NCBI RefSeq assembly: GCF_000956505.1
Contig: NZ_JYIX01000035.1
Span: 124,001-188,000, forward strand
Length of the DNA: 64,000 bases
Origin: Microbacterium azadirachtae
Lineage (GTDB): Bacteria > Actinomycetota > Actinomycetes > Actinomycetales > Microbacteriaceae
Direction: 5' to 3'
Part shown: positions 53,399 to 62,364 of the stretch, one piece after another
Numbering within the stretch: position 1 is the first letter of the stretch
How the letters are laid out: each line of letters begins with the position of its first letter
Made by a program: the position numbers and the translations under genes
Notes under the pieces: generated by a model
What the model was told of the DNA's origin: nothing
The model's input: only the letters and a program-made list of their open reading frames with translations
Database searches by the model: none

Positions 53399-54829
53399 TC
53401 AGACCGGCTTCTCGCCGGACCCGTCACCCGATCCGCCGGCGTCGCCCGAATCCGCGTCGTCGGGACCGCCCTCGGCGGGGCCGTCTTCCGCATGGTCGTC
53501 CGCGTCCGCCGGCCCGCCGAAGTCCTCGCCGCTGAGCAGCCGCTCGAGCGCCTCGTCCATCTCGTCCGGCGCGGGCTGCTCGCCGCGGGCACGTGCCTGC
53601 AGCCGCGCGACGAGTGCGGCCGGATCGTCGATGTCCGAGGCATCCGGCATCAGGTCCGGGTAGTCCCAGAGGGCGTCGCGGGCCTCCACACCGACCGCGT
53701 CGGTGACGGCGCGCCACATCGCGGCGGCCTCGCGCAGCCGCCGCGGACGGATCTTCAATCCGACCAGAGCGCCCAGAGCGTCCTCGGCCGGCCCACCCGC
53801 CGCGCGGCGACGGCGCGCCGCCTCCGCGATCCGCACGCTGTCCGGCAGCCGCGAGGTGGCCTGCGTCGTGACCACGTCGACCCATCCGTCGATCGTCGCG
53901 ATCAGGTTCTCCAGCCGCTCCAGCGCCTCGCGCTGCGCGTCCGACAGCTCAGGCAGCAGCGCCCCGCCCTCGATCGCCTCGCGGAGCTCCTCGGGGTTGG
54001 ACGGATCCAGCCGGCCCGCGACGTCCTCGAGCTTGTCGACGTCGACCGTCACGCCCTTCGCGAACTCGGTGATCTGGGTCATCACGTGCAGGTGCAGCCA
54101 GCGCGCGTGCCGGTACAGCCGCGCGTACGCGATCTCGCGGGCGGCCAGGTACAGCGCGATCTGGTCCTCCGGGATCTCCAGGCCTTCGCCGAATGCGGCC
54201 AGGTTCTGCGGGATGACGGCGGCGGTGCCCGCCGGCAGCACGGGGATCCCGACATCGCCGCCGGAGACGACCTCGAGGGAGAGATTGCCCAGCACCTGCC
54301 CGAACTGCATCGCGAACACCGAGCTGCCGATTCCGCGCATGAGGCGTCCCGCGCCCTGCACCATGCCCTGCATGTCTTCGGGGGTCTGCCCCTCGAGGGC
54401 GCTCATCAGCGCGTCCGCGATGCTCGTGGACACGGGAGCAGCGACCTCCTTCCAGATCGGAAGGGTCTGCTCGACCCACTCGCCGCGCGTGAGCGCCCGC
54501 GGCGCCGAGCCGAGCTCGGAGATCGTCGTCACCTCGCCCACCCAGAGATCCGCGAGCGCGAAGGCGTCCGCGATCGAGGAGCGGGAGCCCGTGTCGATGC
54601 CGAGGCCGTCGCGGTTGGCGATGTGCAGCGCCTGCTTGAGCGTGGTCTCCCAGGGGTCGCCGCTCATGGCGTTCTGCATCTGCTGCATCATCTGCTGCAT
54701 CATCGCGGGGTCGAGGTTCAGGCCCTCCATGCCCTGCAGGGCACTCAGGTCGAAGTCCTCCGCGGATCCGCCGAGCATGCGGCGGAGGAACTGCAGGAAG
54801 TCGTCGGAGTTCGGGTCGTTCTCAGCCAT
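53399..54829 (-). CDS. DUF2342/zincin-like protein
   Basis: 476 residues. MMQQMMQQMQNAMSG-type Met/Gln-rich start, then a long helical DUF2342 (zincin_2) domain and an acidic Gly/Asp-rich tail. The presumed metalloprotease HExxH is not seen; the aligned segment reads AAREIAYARLYRHARWLH. It belongs to the conserved block ending in PDZ-Lon and UPF0182. GAGAGGG precedes ATG 54829. Confidence 0.82.
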   Translation of the reverse strand: MAENDPNSDDFLQFLRRMLGGSAEDFDLSALQGMEGLNLDPAMMQQMMQQMQNAMSGDPWETTLKQALHIANRDGLGIDTGSRSSIADAFALADLWVGEVTTISELGSAPRALTRGEWVEQTLPIWKEVAAPVSTSIADALMSALEGQTPEDMQGMVQGAGRLMRGIGSSVFAMQFGQVLGNLSLEVVSGGDVGIPVLPAGTAAVIPQNLAAFGEGLEIPEDQIALYLAAREIAYARLYRHARWLHLHVMTQITEFAKGVTVDVDKLEDVAGRLDPSNPEELREAIEGGALLPELSDAQREALERLENLIATIDGWVDVVTTQATSRLPDSVRIAEAARRRRAAGGPAEDALGALVGLKIRPRRLREAAAMWRAVTDAVGVEARDALWDYPDLMPDASDIDDPAALVARLQARARGEQPAPDEMDEALERLLSGEDFGGPADADDHAEDGPAEGGPDDADSGDAGGSGDGSGEKPV

Positions 54830-54962
54830 CGGAAGCCCTCTCAGCACGTGTATAGCCCGTGCTGACTACGCTAGTTGCACCACCACAGGATGCGCCGGGA
54901 ACGGACCGCTCCGCTGTACGCCGCTCGCGAACGAGCATCCGACACCCCGGCCTGGAGGCCCT

Positions 54963-56132
54963 GTGACGATCAGTCCCGCGTCGAGCGGCCCCGAGCAGAC
55001 CGGGCACGAAGTGCCCGATGCGATCGCGACCAAGGCCGCGCGGCGCGCCTCCCGCCGGACCAGGATCGGGCTGATCGCGTTCATCGCGTCGCTCGCCGCC
55101 CTGCTGGTGCTGACGTTCCTTCCGCTGCCGTACGTGATCGAGCAGCCGGGCCCTGTCTTCAACACGCTCGGCGAGGTCAAGGACGCGAAGGGCAAGGGCG
55201 TTCCGCTGATCTCGGTCACCGGCGCGGAGACGCATCCGACCAAGGGAGCGCTGGATCTCACGACCGTGCAGGTCGTGGGCAACCGGGAGAACCCGCCGTC
55301 GTGGATGCAGCTCGTGCTGGCGTGGTTCGAACCGTCCAAGGCCGTCGTTCCGGTGGACGCCGTGTTCCCCCAGGGCGTCACCTCCACGCAGCGCGACCAG
55401 GCCAACCAGCTGATGATGGTCGACTCGCAGCAGGAGGCCACCGCGGCCGCGCTGCGCGAGCTCGGCCACGACGTGCCGGTCACGATCCAGGTGGCCTCGG
55501 TGACCGACGACGGGGCCGCGCACGGGATCCTCAAGGCCGGTGACACCGTGATCGCGGTGAACGGGGCGAATCCGGCGGACACGGACGCGATGCGCGCCGA
55601 GATCCAGCAGTCGGCAGGAGCGCCGGTCACCCTCCTGATCGAGCGCGACGGCGCGCAGCAGGAGGTCTCGGTCACCCCGAAGGAGCAGACCGAGAGCGGG
55701 ACCAGCCGGTGGCTGCTCGGCATCACACTGCAGCAGAAGTACCACTTCCCGATCGACGTGAAGCTGCAGCTGGACAACGTGGGCGGTCCGAGCGCCGGCA
55801 TGATGTTCGCGCTCGGCATCATCGACACGCTCACGCCGGGAGCGCTCAACGGCGGCAAGCAGGTCGCCGGCACCGGCACCATCACCGGCGACGGCACCGT
55901 CGGCCCGATCGGCGGCATCCGGCAGAAGCTCTACGGCGCGCGCGCGGCGGGCGCGGCCTACTTCCTCGCCCCCGGGTCCAACTGCGATGAGGTCTACGGG
56001 CACGTCCCGTCCGGGCTCACGGTGGTGCGCACCGACACCCTGAAGCAGTCGCTGGACGCGTTGAAGGTCATCGCCGACGGGGGAGACGTCGCGGCGCTGC
56101 CCACCTGCACCGCCGCGGACGTCAAGAAGTAG
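54963..56132 (+). CDS. PDZ-Lon membrane protease (S16-like)
   Basis: 389 residues. One N-terminal helix (LIAFIASLAALLVLTFLPL), a PDZ domain (about 175-250) and a Lon-type proteolytic domain with S277 in GGPSAGMMFALG and K322 in GIRQKLYGAR, the Ser-Lys dyad. The active site is outside the membrane, so it probably degrades envelope proteins. GTG 54963 follows GGAGG at a 5-nt distance. Confidence 0.92.
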   Translation: MTISPASSGPEQTGHEVPDAIATKAARRASRRTRIGLIAFIASLAALLVLTFLPLPYVIEQPGPVFNTLGEVKDAKGKGVPLISVTGAETHPTKGALDLTTVQVVGNRENPPSWMQLVLAWFEPSKAVVPVDAVFPQGVTSTQRDQANQLMMVDSQQEATAAALRELGHDVPVTIQVASVTDDGAAHGILKAGDTVIAVNGANPADTDAMRAEIQQSAGAPVTLLIERDGAQQEVSVTPKEQTESGTSRWLLGITLQQKYHFPIDVKLQLDNVGGPSAGMMFALGIIDTLTPGALNGGKQVAGTGTITGDGTVGPIGGIRQKLYGARAAGAAYFLAPGSNCDEVYGHVPSGLTVVRTDTLKQSLDALKVIADGGDVAALPTCTAADVKK

Positions 56133-56209
56133 CGCGCGCGTTCGCGAAGGGCGAAGCCGGGAACCGCCCGGCTCAGGATCCCGCGAAGGGGCCGACCTAG
56201 GATGGGACG

Positions 56210-59131
56210 GTGACCACCTCACCTGCACCGGCCGCGCCCCGTACTGCCCGACGCATCGTCCTCGCGACGGTGGTGATCCTCGCCGTGCTCATCGCCGCGT
56301 TCTTCGTGTTCGCGTCCATGTTCACCGATTTCCTCTGGTACGACCAGCTGAACTTCGCGCAGGTGCTCACCACCCGGTGGATCGCGACGGCCACCATGTT
56401 CGTCATCGGGTTCCTCGGCATGGCGGTGCCGATGTTCATCGCCATCCAGCTCGCGTACCGGATGCGACCCGTCTACGTGCGGCTGAGCTCGCAGCTGGAC
56501 CGGTACCAGGAGGTCGTGGAGCCGCTGCGCCGCTTGGCGATGTGGGGGATGCCGGTCTTCTTCGGCCTCTTCTCCGGATTCGCCGCCGCCGGGCAGTGGG
56601 AGACCGTGTGGCAGTGGGCCAACGGCACCGCGACCGGCCAGACAGACCCGCAGTTCCACCTGGACACCGGCTTCTACCTGTTCGACCTGCCCTTCTACGA
56701 GGCGCTCCTCGGCTTCATCTCCGCGGTGCTGATCCTGTGCCTTCTCGTGTCGGCCCTCGTGCTCTACCTGTACGGCTCGGTGCGGATCGGTCAGGGCGAG
56801 CTGCGGATCTCCAAGGCGGCACGGGTGCAGCTGGCCGTGATCGCCGGCATCTACCTGCTCACGCAGGCCGTGAGTCTGTGGGTCGACCGGTACAAGACCC
56901 TCACCACCGCCGAGGACAAGATCACGGGCGCCGCCTTCACCGGAGTGAACGCCGTGATCCCCGGCCTGTCGATCCTCGCGATCATCGCCGCGCTCGTGGC
57001 CGTGCTGTTCTTCGTCACGGCCGTGATCGGGCACTGGCGCTTCCCGCTGGCGGCGACCGCACTGCTCATCGTCGCGGCTCTCGTACTGGGCATCGCCTAT
57101 CCGTGGGCGGTGACCACCTTCCAGGTGAAGCCGAACCAGAACCAGCTGCAGGCGCAGTACTACGAGCGCAACCTCAAGGCGACGAAGGCCGCCTACGGCA
57201 TCGACGGAGTCGACACCACGCCGTTCAAGGCGCAGACCACGGCCGAGACCGGGCAGCTGCGCAGCGACGCCGACACCACGGCGTCGATCCGCATCATGGA
57301 TCCGAACGTGATCGGCCCGACGTTCCAGCAGCTCGAGCAGTACCGCAGCTACTACAAGTTCCCGTCGAAGCTCGATGTGGACCGCTACACGCTCAACGGC
57401 AAGACCCAGGACGCCGTGGTCGCGGTGCGCGAGATCGATACGAGCCGGATCCCCAGCCCCACCTGGAACAACAGCACGCTGGTCTACACGCATGGCTACG
57501 GGCTCGTCGCCGCGGCGGGCAACCAGCGCACCGATGACGGCGAACCCGTCTTCCTGGAGCGGGGGATCCCGACCTCCGGCACGCTGACCAGCAGCGCGAA
57601 GTTCGAACCGCGGGTGTACTTCGGCGAGAACTCCCCGGCGTACTCGATCGTGGGCGCGCCGAAGGGCACCTCGCCCGTCGAGATCGACTATCCGCGCGGA
57701 CAGGACTCGAGCGAGAACCAGACCAAGACGACCTTCACGGGCGACGGCGGACCGCGCGTCGGCAACTTCTTCACGAAGCTGCTCTACGCGCTGAAGTTCC
57801 AGTCCGAGCAGATCCTCTTCTCGGACAGCGTCAACGCGGACTCGCAGATCCTCTACGACCGGGATCCGGCGACCCGCGTGCAGAAGGCTGCACCGTACCT
57901 GACGCTGGACAGCGACCCGTACCCGAGCATCGTGGACGGGCGGATCGTGTGGATCGTGGACGGCTACACCACGAGCTCGAGCTACCCGTACTCGACCACG
58001 GCCAACCTGCCCAAGGCGATCAGCGACTCCGTGAACACGCAGCCCGGCTTCGTGACGGACGACATCAACTACATCCGCAACTCGGTCAAGGCCACCGTCG
58101 ACGCGTACGACGGCAAGGTCACCCTGTACGCCTGGGATCCGACCGACCCGGTGCTGAAGACGTGGCAGAAGATCTACCCGGGGACCCTGAAGTCGATCAG
58201 CGACATGTCGGGGCAGCTCATGAGCCACGTGCGCTATCCGACCGATCTGTTCAAGGTGCAGCGCGCGATGCTCGGCACGTATCACGTGACCGACGCGGCC
58301 TCGTTCGCGCGGCAGGACAACCTCTGGGAGACTCCGAACGACCCGCAGAGCGATTCGGCCAACCCCGAGCTGCAGCCGCCGTACTACCTGACCATGAAGG
58401 TGCCGGGACAGAACCAATCCCAGTTCTCCATGTACACGACCTTCATCCCGGCCTCGCAGGGGGCGAACAGCAGGAACGTGCTGATGGGCTACCTCTCCGT
58501 CGACGCCGACGCCGGCTCCACCGCAGGCAAGAAGTCCGACTCGTACGGCAAACTGCGGATGCTGGAGATCGATGCCGACACCACGGTGCCTGGCCCTGGT
58601 CAGGTGCAGAACTCGTTCGACTCGGATCCGACGGTCGGCCAGCAGCTCAACCTGCTCAAGCAGGGCCAGTCGAAGGTGACCCACGGAAACCTCTTGACTC
58701 TGCCCGTCGGCGGCGGATTCCTGTACGTGCAGCCCGTGTTCGTGCAGTCGTCGGGTGGTACCCAGGTGCCGCGTCTCCAGAAGATCCTCGTCGCCTTCGG
58801 TGACAAGATCGCGTTCGCCGACACGCTGACCGAGGCGCTGGACCAGTTGTTCGGCGGCGACTCCGGCGCTGCGGGCGGCGACAACAACATCACGCCCACG
58901 CCGAACCCGACGCCGACTCCCGGCACCGGGACGGGCACCGGGACCACGCCGCCCTCGGGCGACGCCGCGTTCCAGGCGGCTCTGGCCGACGCCAAGGCGG
59001 CCATGCTCGCCCGTGACGCTGCGCTGAAGGCCGGCAACCTGACGGAGTTCGCCGCGCAGGACCAGAAGCTCACCGACGCGGTGAACCGCCTGCTCGCTCT
59101 CGAGGGGAGCGGCAGCAGCACCACGAAGTAG
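56210..59131 (+). CDS. UPF0182 family large membrane protein
   Basis: 973 residues. Seven N-terminal membrane helices, then a large extracytoplasmic domain of about 600 residues with conserved aromatic-rich segments (YERNLKATKAAYGID, SMYTTFIPASQG) and a Pro/Thr/Gly linker before an Ala-rich helical tail. Family function unknown. GTG 56210 has TAGGAT (56198-56203) and a 6-nt spacer. Confidence 0.93.
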   Translation: MTTSPAPAAPRTARRIVLATVVILAVLIAAFFVFASMFTDFLWYDQLNFAQVLTTRWIATATMFVIGFLGMAVPMFIAIQLAYRMRPVYVRLSSQLDRYQEVVEPLRRLAMWGMPVFFGLFSGFAAAGQWETVWQWANGTATGQTDPQFHLDTGFYLFDLPFYEALLGFISAVLILCLLVSALVLYLYGSVRIGQGELRISKAARVQLAVIAGIYLLTQAVSLWVDRYKTLTTAEDKITGAAFTGVNAVIPGLSILAIIAALVAVLFFVTAVIGHWRFPLAATALLIVAALVLGIAYPWAVTTFQVKPNQNQLQAQYYERNLKATKAAYGIDGVDTTPFKAQTTAETGQLRSDADTTASIRIMDPNVIGPTFQQLEQYRSYYKFPSKLDVDRYTLNGKTQDAVVAVREIDTSRIPSPTWNNSTLVYTHGYGLVAAAGNQRTDDGEPVFLERGIPTSGTLTSSAKFEPRVYFGENSPAYSIVGAPKGTSPVEIDYPRGQDSSENQTKTTFTGDGGPRVGNFFTKLLYALKFQSEQILFSDSVNADSQILYDRDPATRVQKAAPYLTLDSDPYPSIVDGRIVWIVDGYTTSSSYPYSTTANLPKAISDSVNTQPGFVTDDINYIRNSVKATVDAYDGKVTLYAWDPTDPVLKTWQKIYPGTLKSISDMSGQLMSHVRYPTDLFKVQRAMLGTYHVTDAASFARQDNLWETPNDPQSDSANPELQPPYYLTMKVPGQNQSQFSMYTTFIPASQGANSRNVLMGYLSVDADAGSTAGKKSDSYGKLRMLEIDADTTVPGPGQVQNSFDSDPTVGQQLNLLKQGQSKVTHGNLLTLPVGGGFLYVQPVFVQSSGGTQVPRLQKILVAFGDKIAFADTLTEALDQLFGGDSGAAGGDNNITPTPNPTPTPGTGTGTGTTPPSGDAAFQAALADAKAAMLARDAALKAGNLTEFAAQDQKLTDAVNRLLALEGSGSSTTK

Positions 59132-59179
59132 CGCTCGATTCGCGCCGTGCGAAATCCCGTGTTAGGCTATCTCTTGTGC

Positions 59180-59253
59180 CGCGGGGTGGAGCAGTTCGGT
59201 AGCTCGCCGGGCTCATAACCCGGAGGTCGCAGGTTCAAATCCTGTCCCCGCAA
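59180..59253 (+). tRNA. Initiator tRNA-fMet (CAT anticodon)
   Basis: 74-nt cloverleaf without encoded CCA. Initiator hallmarks are present: unpaired C1/A72 (59180, 59252) above a six-pair acceptor stem, and three consecutive G-C pairs at the base of the anticodon stem (CCGGG CTCATAA CCCGG). T-loop GGTTCAAATCC. TAGGCT at 59163-59168 can serve as the -10. Confidence 0.97.
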
Positions 59254-59269
59254 CGAGAATGCGACACAA

Positions 59270-59311
59270 GAAAGGCCCCTGACCTGGAGAAATCCAAGTC
59301 AGGGGCCTTTC
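59270..59311. terminator. Terminator shared by tRNA-fMet and the SPFH gene
   Basis: GAAAGGCCCCTGAC (59270-59283) pairs with 59298-59311; TGGA/TCCA pair inside around a GAAA tetraloop. A-rich and T-rich flanks suit both directions. Confidence 0.9.
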
Positions 59312-59319
59312 GCTTGCCC

Positions 59320-60108
59320 TCAGTGCGCGCGCATCTGCGCGACGGCGGCCTCCCGGTCGATCATGTTCATCACGTCGCCGATCGAGTTCACGAGCGGCGC
59401 AGGCGCGATCACGAGCGTGTTCTTGTCGACGCCGATCTCGACCAGCGTCTGCAGGGTGCGCAGCTGGAGCGCGAGCGGGTGCGACATCATCGTGTCCGAC
59501 GCCGTGCCCAGCTGGGCGGCGGCGAGCGCCTCGCCCTCTGCGGCGATGATCTTGGCCCTCTTCTCGCGCTCCGCCTCGGCCTGCTTCGCCATCGCGCGCT
59601 TCATCGAATCGGGCAGCAGGATGTCCTTGAGCTCGACGAGCGTCACTTCGACACCCCACTCGACCGTCGTGACATCGAGGATCTCGCGGATGTTCGCGTT
59701 CAGCGCGGCGGTGTCGGAGAGGATCTCGTCGAGATGGTGCTGTCCGACGACCCGCCGCAGCGTGGTCTGCGCGATCTGGTCGATCGCGGCACGGACGTTC
59801 TCGATCGCGATCACCGACTTCACCGGCTCCTGGATCCGGTAGTAGGCGACCGCGGAGACGCCGACGGTGACGTTGTCCTTCGTGATGATGCCCTGCGACT
59901 GGATCGGCATCGTCACGATGCGCAGCGAGACCGGGATGAGGACATCGACGATCGGGAAGATGAACCGGATCCCCGGCTCGCGCACGTTGTGCAGCCGTCC
60001 GAAGCGCAGCACCACGCCGCGCTCGTACTGCCGCACGATCCGCGCGGACATGAAGAACAGGATGATCGCGAGGAGCACCACGACGATCAGGGTGATGAGC
60101 GGGATCAT
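59320..60108 (-). CDS. SPFH-domain (stomatin/slipin-like) membrane protein
   Basis: 262 residues. One N-terminal membrane helix (IPLITLIVVVLLAIILFFM) and a full SPFH domain (about 24-190), then a short coiled region rich in Glu/Lys/Ala (QAEAEREKRAKIIAAEGEAL). Slipins scaffold membrane microdomains, usually with an NfeD partner that is not found here. ATG 60108 has a strong GGAGGAGG site; the frame is open to 60159 but without ribosome site. Confidence 0.9.
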   Translation of the reverse strand: MIPLITLIVVVLLAIILFFMSARIVRQYERGVVLRFGRLHNVREPGIRFIFPIVDVLIPVSLRIVTMPIQSQGIITKDNVTVGVSAVAYYRIQEPVKSVIAIENVRAAIDQIAQTTLRRVVGQHHLDEILSDTAALNANIREILDVTTVEWGVEVTLVELKDILLPDSMKRAMAKQAEAEREKRAKIIAAEGEALAAAQLGTASDTMMSHPLALQLRTLQTLVEIGVDKNTLVIAPAPLVNSIGDVMNMIDREAAVAQMRAH

Positions 60109-60247
60109 GGGAACCGCCTCCTCCGGCTCCGGTGACGTGCCGCGGGCCAGTGCTTCCATTGTCCTCCGGTCGGCCGGTCGTATCGCGGGATCCGGAGGAT
60201 CCGTGCGCGCCGATCGCCGACGCGACAGGGTGCGGGATGATGGAGCA

Positions 60248-61051
60248 ATGACCACCGCAACCGTGTCCGTCGCCGTGTGCCAGTTCGCGCCCGTCGATGA
60301 CCGCGCGACGAACCGGGAGCTGATCGCCGACCTCGTCGCCCGAGCCGCGGAGCGCGGTGCGCGGCTCGTTGTGCTGCCGGAGTACTCCAGCTACTTCGTC
60401 GACCCGATGGACGAGACCCTCGCCGCGAATGCGGAGGAGCTGGATGACGCCTTCACCGTGCGGCTGCGGCAGCTCGCGGTTCGGCACGGGGTGGTGATCG
60501 TCGCGGGACTGGTCGAGCGCGCGGACGCCGGTCGGATCCGCAACGCCCTCGTCGCCGTGGACGGGACGGGCCTGCTCGCCGTCTACCGCAAGCAGCACCT
60601 GTACGACGCGTTCGGCCAGTCGGAGTCCCGCTGGATCGAGGCGGGAGACGTCGGCGCCGCGGCGACCTTCGCCGTGGACGGCCTCACCTTCGGACTGATG
60701 ACCTGTTACGACCTGCGCTTCCCCGAGGTCGCGCGCACTCTCGTCGACGCGGGGGCTGAGGCGCTCGTCGTGCCCGCGGAGTGGGTGCGCGGCCCGCTCA
60801 AAGAGCATCACTGGACCACCCTGCTCGCGGCGCGCGCGATCGAGAGCACCGCCTACGTGGTCGCGGCGGACCACCCGGCCCCGGTCGGTGTGGGGCACTC
60901 GGCCGTGATCGACCCGCAGGGCGTCGTGATCGCCGGCGTCGGCACGGGGGAGGGGATCGCGGTCGCCGAGCTCGACGCCGCGACCGTCGCCCGGGTGCGC
61001 GAGGTCAACCCCGTGCTGCGGCTGCGCCGCTACCGCGTCGTGCCGCGCTGA
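60248..61051 (+). CDS. Carbon-nitrogen hydrolase (nitrilase superfamily)
   Basis: 267 residues. Catalytic triad E45 (LPEYSS), K115 (YRKQHLYD) and C153 (TCYDLRFPE). The Tyr-Asp after Cys and the short size fit the Nit2/omega-amidase-like branch that hydrolyses small amides such as deaminated glutathione. Weak GATGAT six nt before ATG 60248 may be its -10. Converges on the aminotransferase. Confidence 0.88.
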   Translation: MTTATVSVAVCQFAPVDDRATNRELIADLVARAAERGARLVVLPEYSSYFVDPMDETLAANAEELDDAFTVRLRQLAVRHGVVIVAGLVERADAGRIRNALVAVDGTGLLAVYRKQHLYDAFGQSESRWIEAGDVGAAATFAVDGLTFGLMTCYDLRFPEVARTLVDAGAEALVVPAEWVRGPLKEHHWTTLLAARAIESTAYVVAADHPAPVGVGHSAVIDPQGVVIAGVGTGEGIAVAELDAATVARVREVNPVLRLRRYRVVPR

Positions 61052-61057
61052 CCTCGC

Positions 61058-62266
61058 TCACACTCCTGCACGCAGGCCGGCCAGGCGCTCGGCGGCCTCG
61101 GCGATCACGTCGGGGCGCTTGCACGCGGCGAAGCGCACCAGGCCGCGGTACGCGTCGCGGTGCTCTGGACGCACGAACGCCGTGAGCGGGATCGCGGCGA
61201 CGCCGATCCGCTCCGGAAGCGACCGGCAGAACGCGTCGGCATCCGCTCCGCCGAGGGGCGAGGCGTCCGCGACCGTGAAGTAGCCGCCGTCCGGGCGGTG
61301 CACCTCGAAGCCCGCTGCATCGAGGCCCGCCGCGAGCTGGTCGTGCTTCGCGCGCAGGCGCTCGGCCGCATCCGTGAAGAACGCGTCCGGAAGACGCAGA
61401 CCCACGGCGACGGCGGGCTGGAACGGCCCGCCGTTGACGTAGGTGAGGAACTGCTTGACGCTGAGCACCGCGGTGATGAGTTCGGCCGGACCGTGGATCC
61501 ACCCGATCTTCCACCCCGTCACCGAGAACGTCTTGCCCGCCGAGGAGATCGTGAGGGTGCGCTCTGCGGCGCCGGGCAGGGTCGCGATCGGCGCATGCGG
61601 CGCCGTGAAGGACAGGTGCTCGTACACCTCGTCGGTGACGATGATCGCGTCGTGCTGGTGCGCCAGCCGTACGATCTCGGCACGGATCCCGTCGCTCAGC
61701 ACCGCGCCGGTGGGGTTGTGCGGATCGTTCACGAGGATCACCCGGCAGCGGTCGGTGACGGCCGCGGCGAGCTCCTCCGGATCCGGCTGGAAGTCGGGCA
61801 GCCGCAGAGGCACCGTGCGCAGCGTGGCGCCGCTGAGCGCGGCGATCGCCGCATAGGAGTCGTAGTACGGCTCGAACACCACGATCTCGTCCTCTGGGCC
61901 GTCCACGAGCGCGAGGAGGGCCGCCGCGATGGCCTCGGTCGCTCCCGCGGTCACCACGATCTCGCGGTCGGGGTCCACGTCGAGCCCGTAGAAGCGGCGC
62001 TGATGCTCGGAGATCGCCCGCAACAGGTCGGGCACCCCGCGCCCCGGCGGATACTGGTTGGCACCGGCGAGGATCGCGGCACGGGCGGCTTCGAGCACCT
62101 CGGTCGGGCCGTCCTCGTCGGGGAAGCCCTGCCCGAGGTTGATCGCCCCCGTGCGGCCCGCAAGGGCGGAGATCTCGGCGAAGATGGTAGGGGCGACCTC
62201 TCCGGCTGCGGAGAGCAGCCCGGCACCGGCCGCCGTACGGCGCCAGGCGCCCGGCAGGATTCCCAT
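61058..62266 (-). CDS. Class I aminotransferase, YbdL/kynurenine-aminotransferase type
   Basis: 402 residues. INLGQGFPDEDGP near the start, NDPHNPTGAV, TDEVYEHLSF and PLP lysine K245 in SSAGKTFSVTGWKIGW mark a fold-type I enzyme of the methionine/kynurenine transaminase group. Pairing with the convergent nitrilase is suggestive: transaminase plus omega-amidase act in methionine salvage and glutamine transamination. ATG 62266 has TACCCT (complement of 62274-62279) and a 7-nt spacer. Confidence 0.88.
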   Translation of the reverse strand: MGILPGAWRRTAAGAGLLSAAGEVAPTIFAEISALAGRTGAINLGQGFPDEDGPTEVLEAARAAILAGANQYPPGRGVPDLLRAISEHQRRFYGLDVDPDREIVVTAGATEAIAAALLALVDGPEDEIVVFEPYYDSYAAIAALSGATLRTVPLRLPDFQPDPEELAAAVTDRCRVILVNDPHNPTGAVLSDGIRAEIVRLAHQHDAIIVTDEVYEHLSFTAPHAPIATLPGAAERTLTISSAGKTFSVTGWKIGWIHGPAELITAVLSVKQFLTYVNGGPFQPAVAVGLRLPDAFFTDAAERLRAKHDQLAAGLDAAGFEVHRPDGGYFTVADASPLGGADADAFCRSLPERIGVAAIPLTAFVRPEHRDAYRGLVRFAACKRPDVIAEAAERLAGLRAGV

Positions 62267-62364
62267 GCCGCCCAGGGTAACGCCATAGCGGAATCTCCCA
62301 ACCGGCATAAGAAAAACACAGAAATGGTCGTCAGTCTGTAAGGGCAAGGTTCAAAGGAGCAGAC

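Noticed and set aside
59180..59253. tRNA-fMet as an integration site
   Set aside because: No integrase, no duplicated tRNA 3' end and no foreign gene block within the window on either side.
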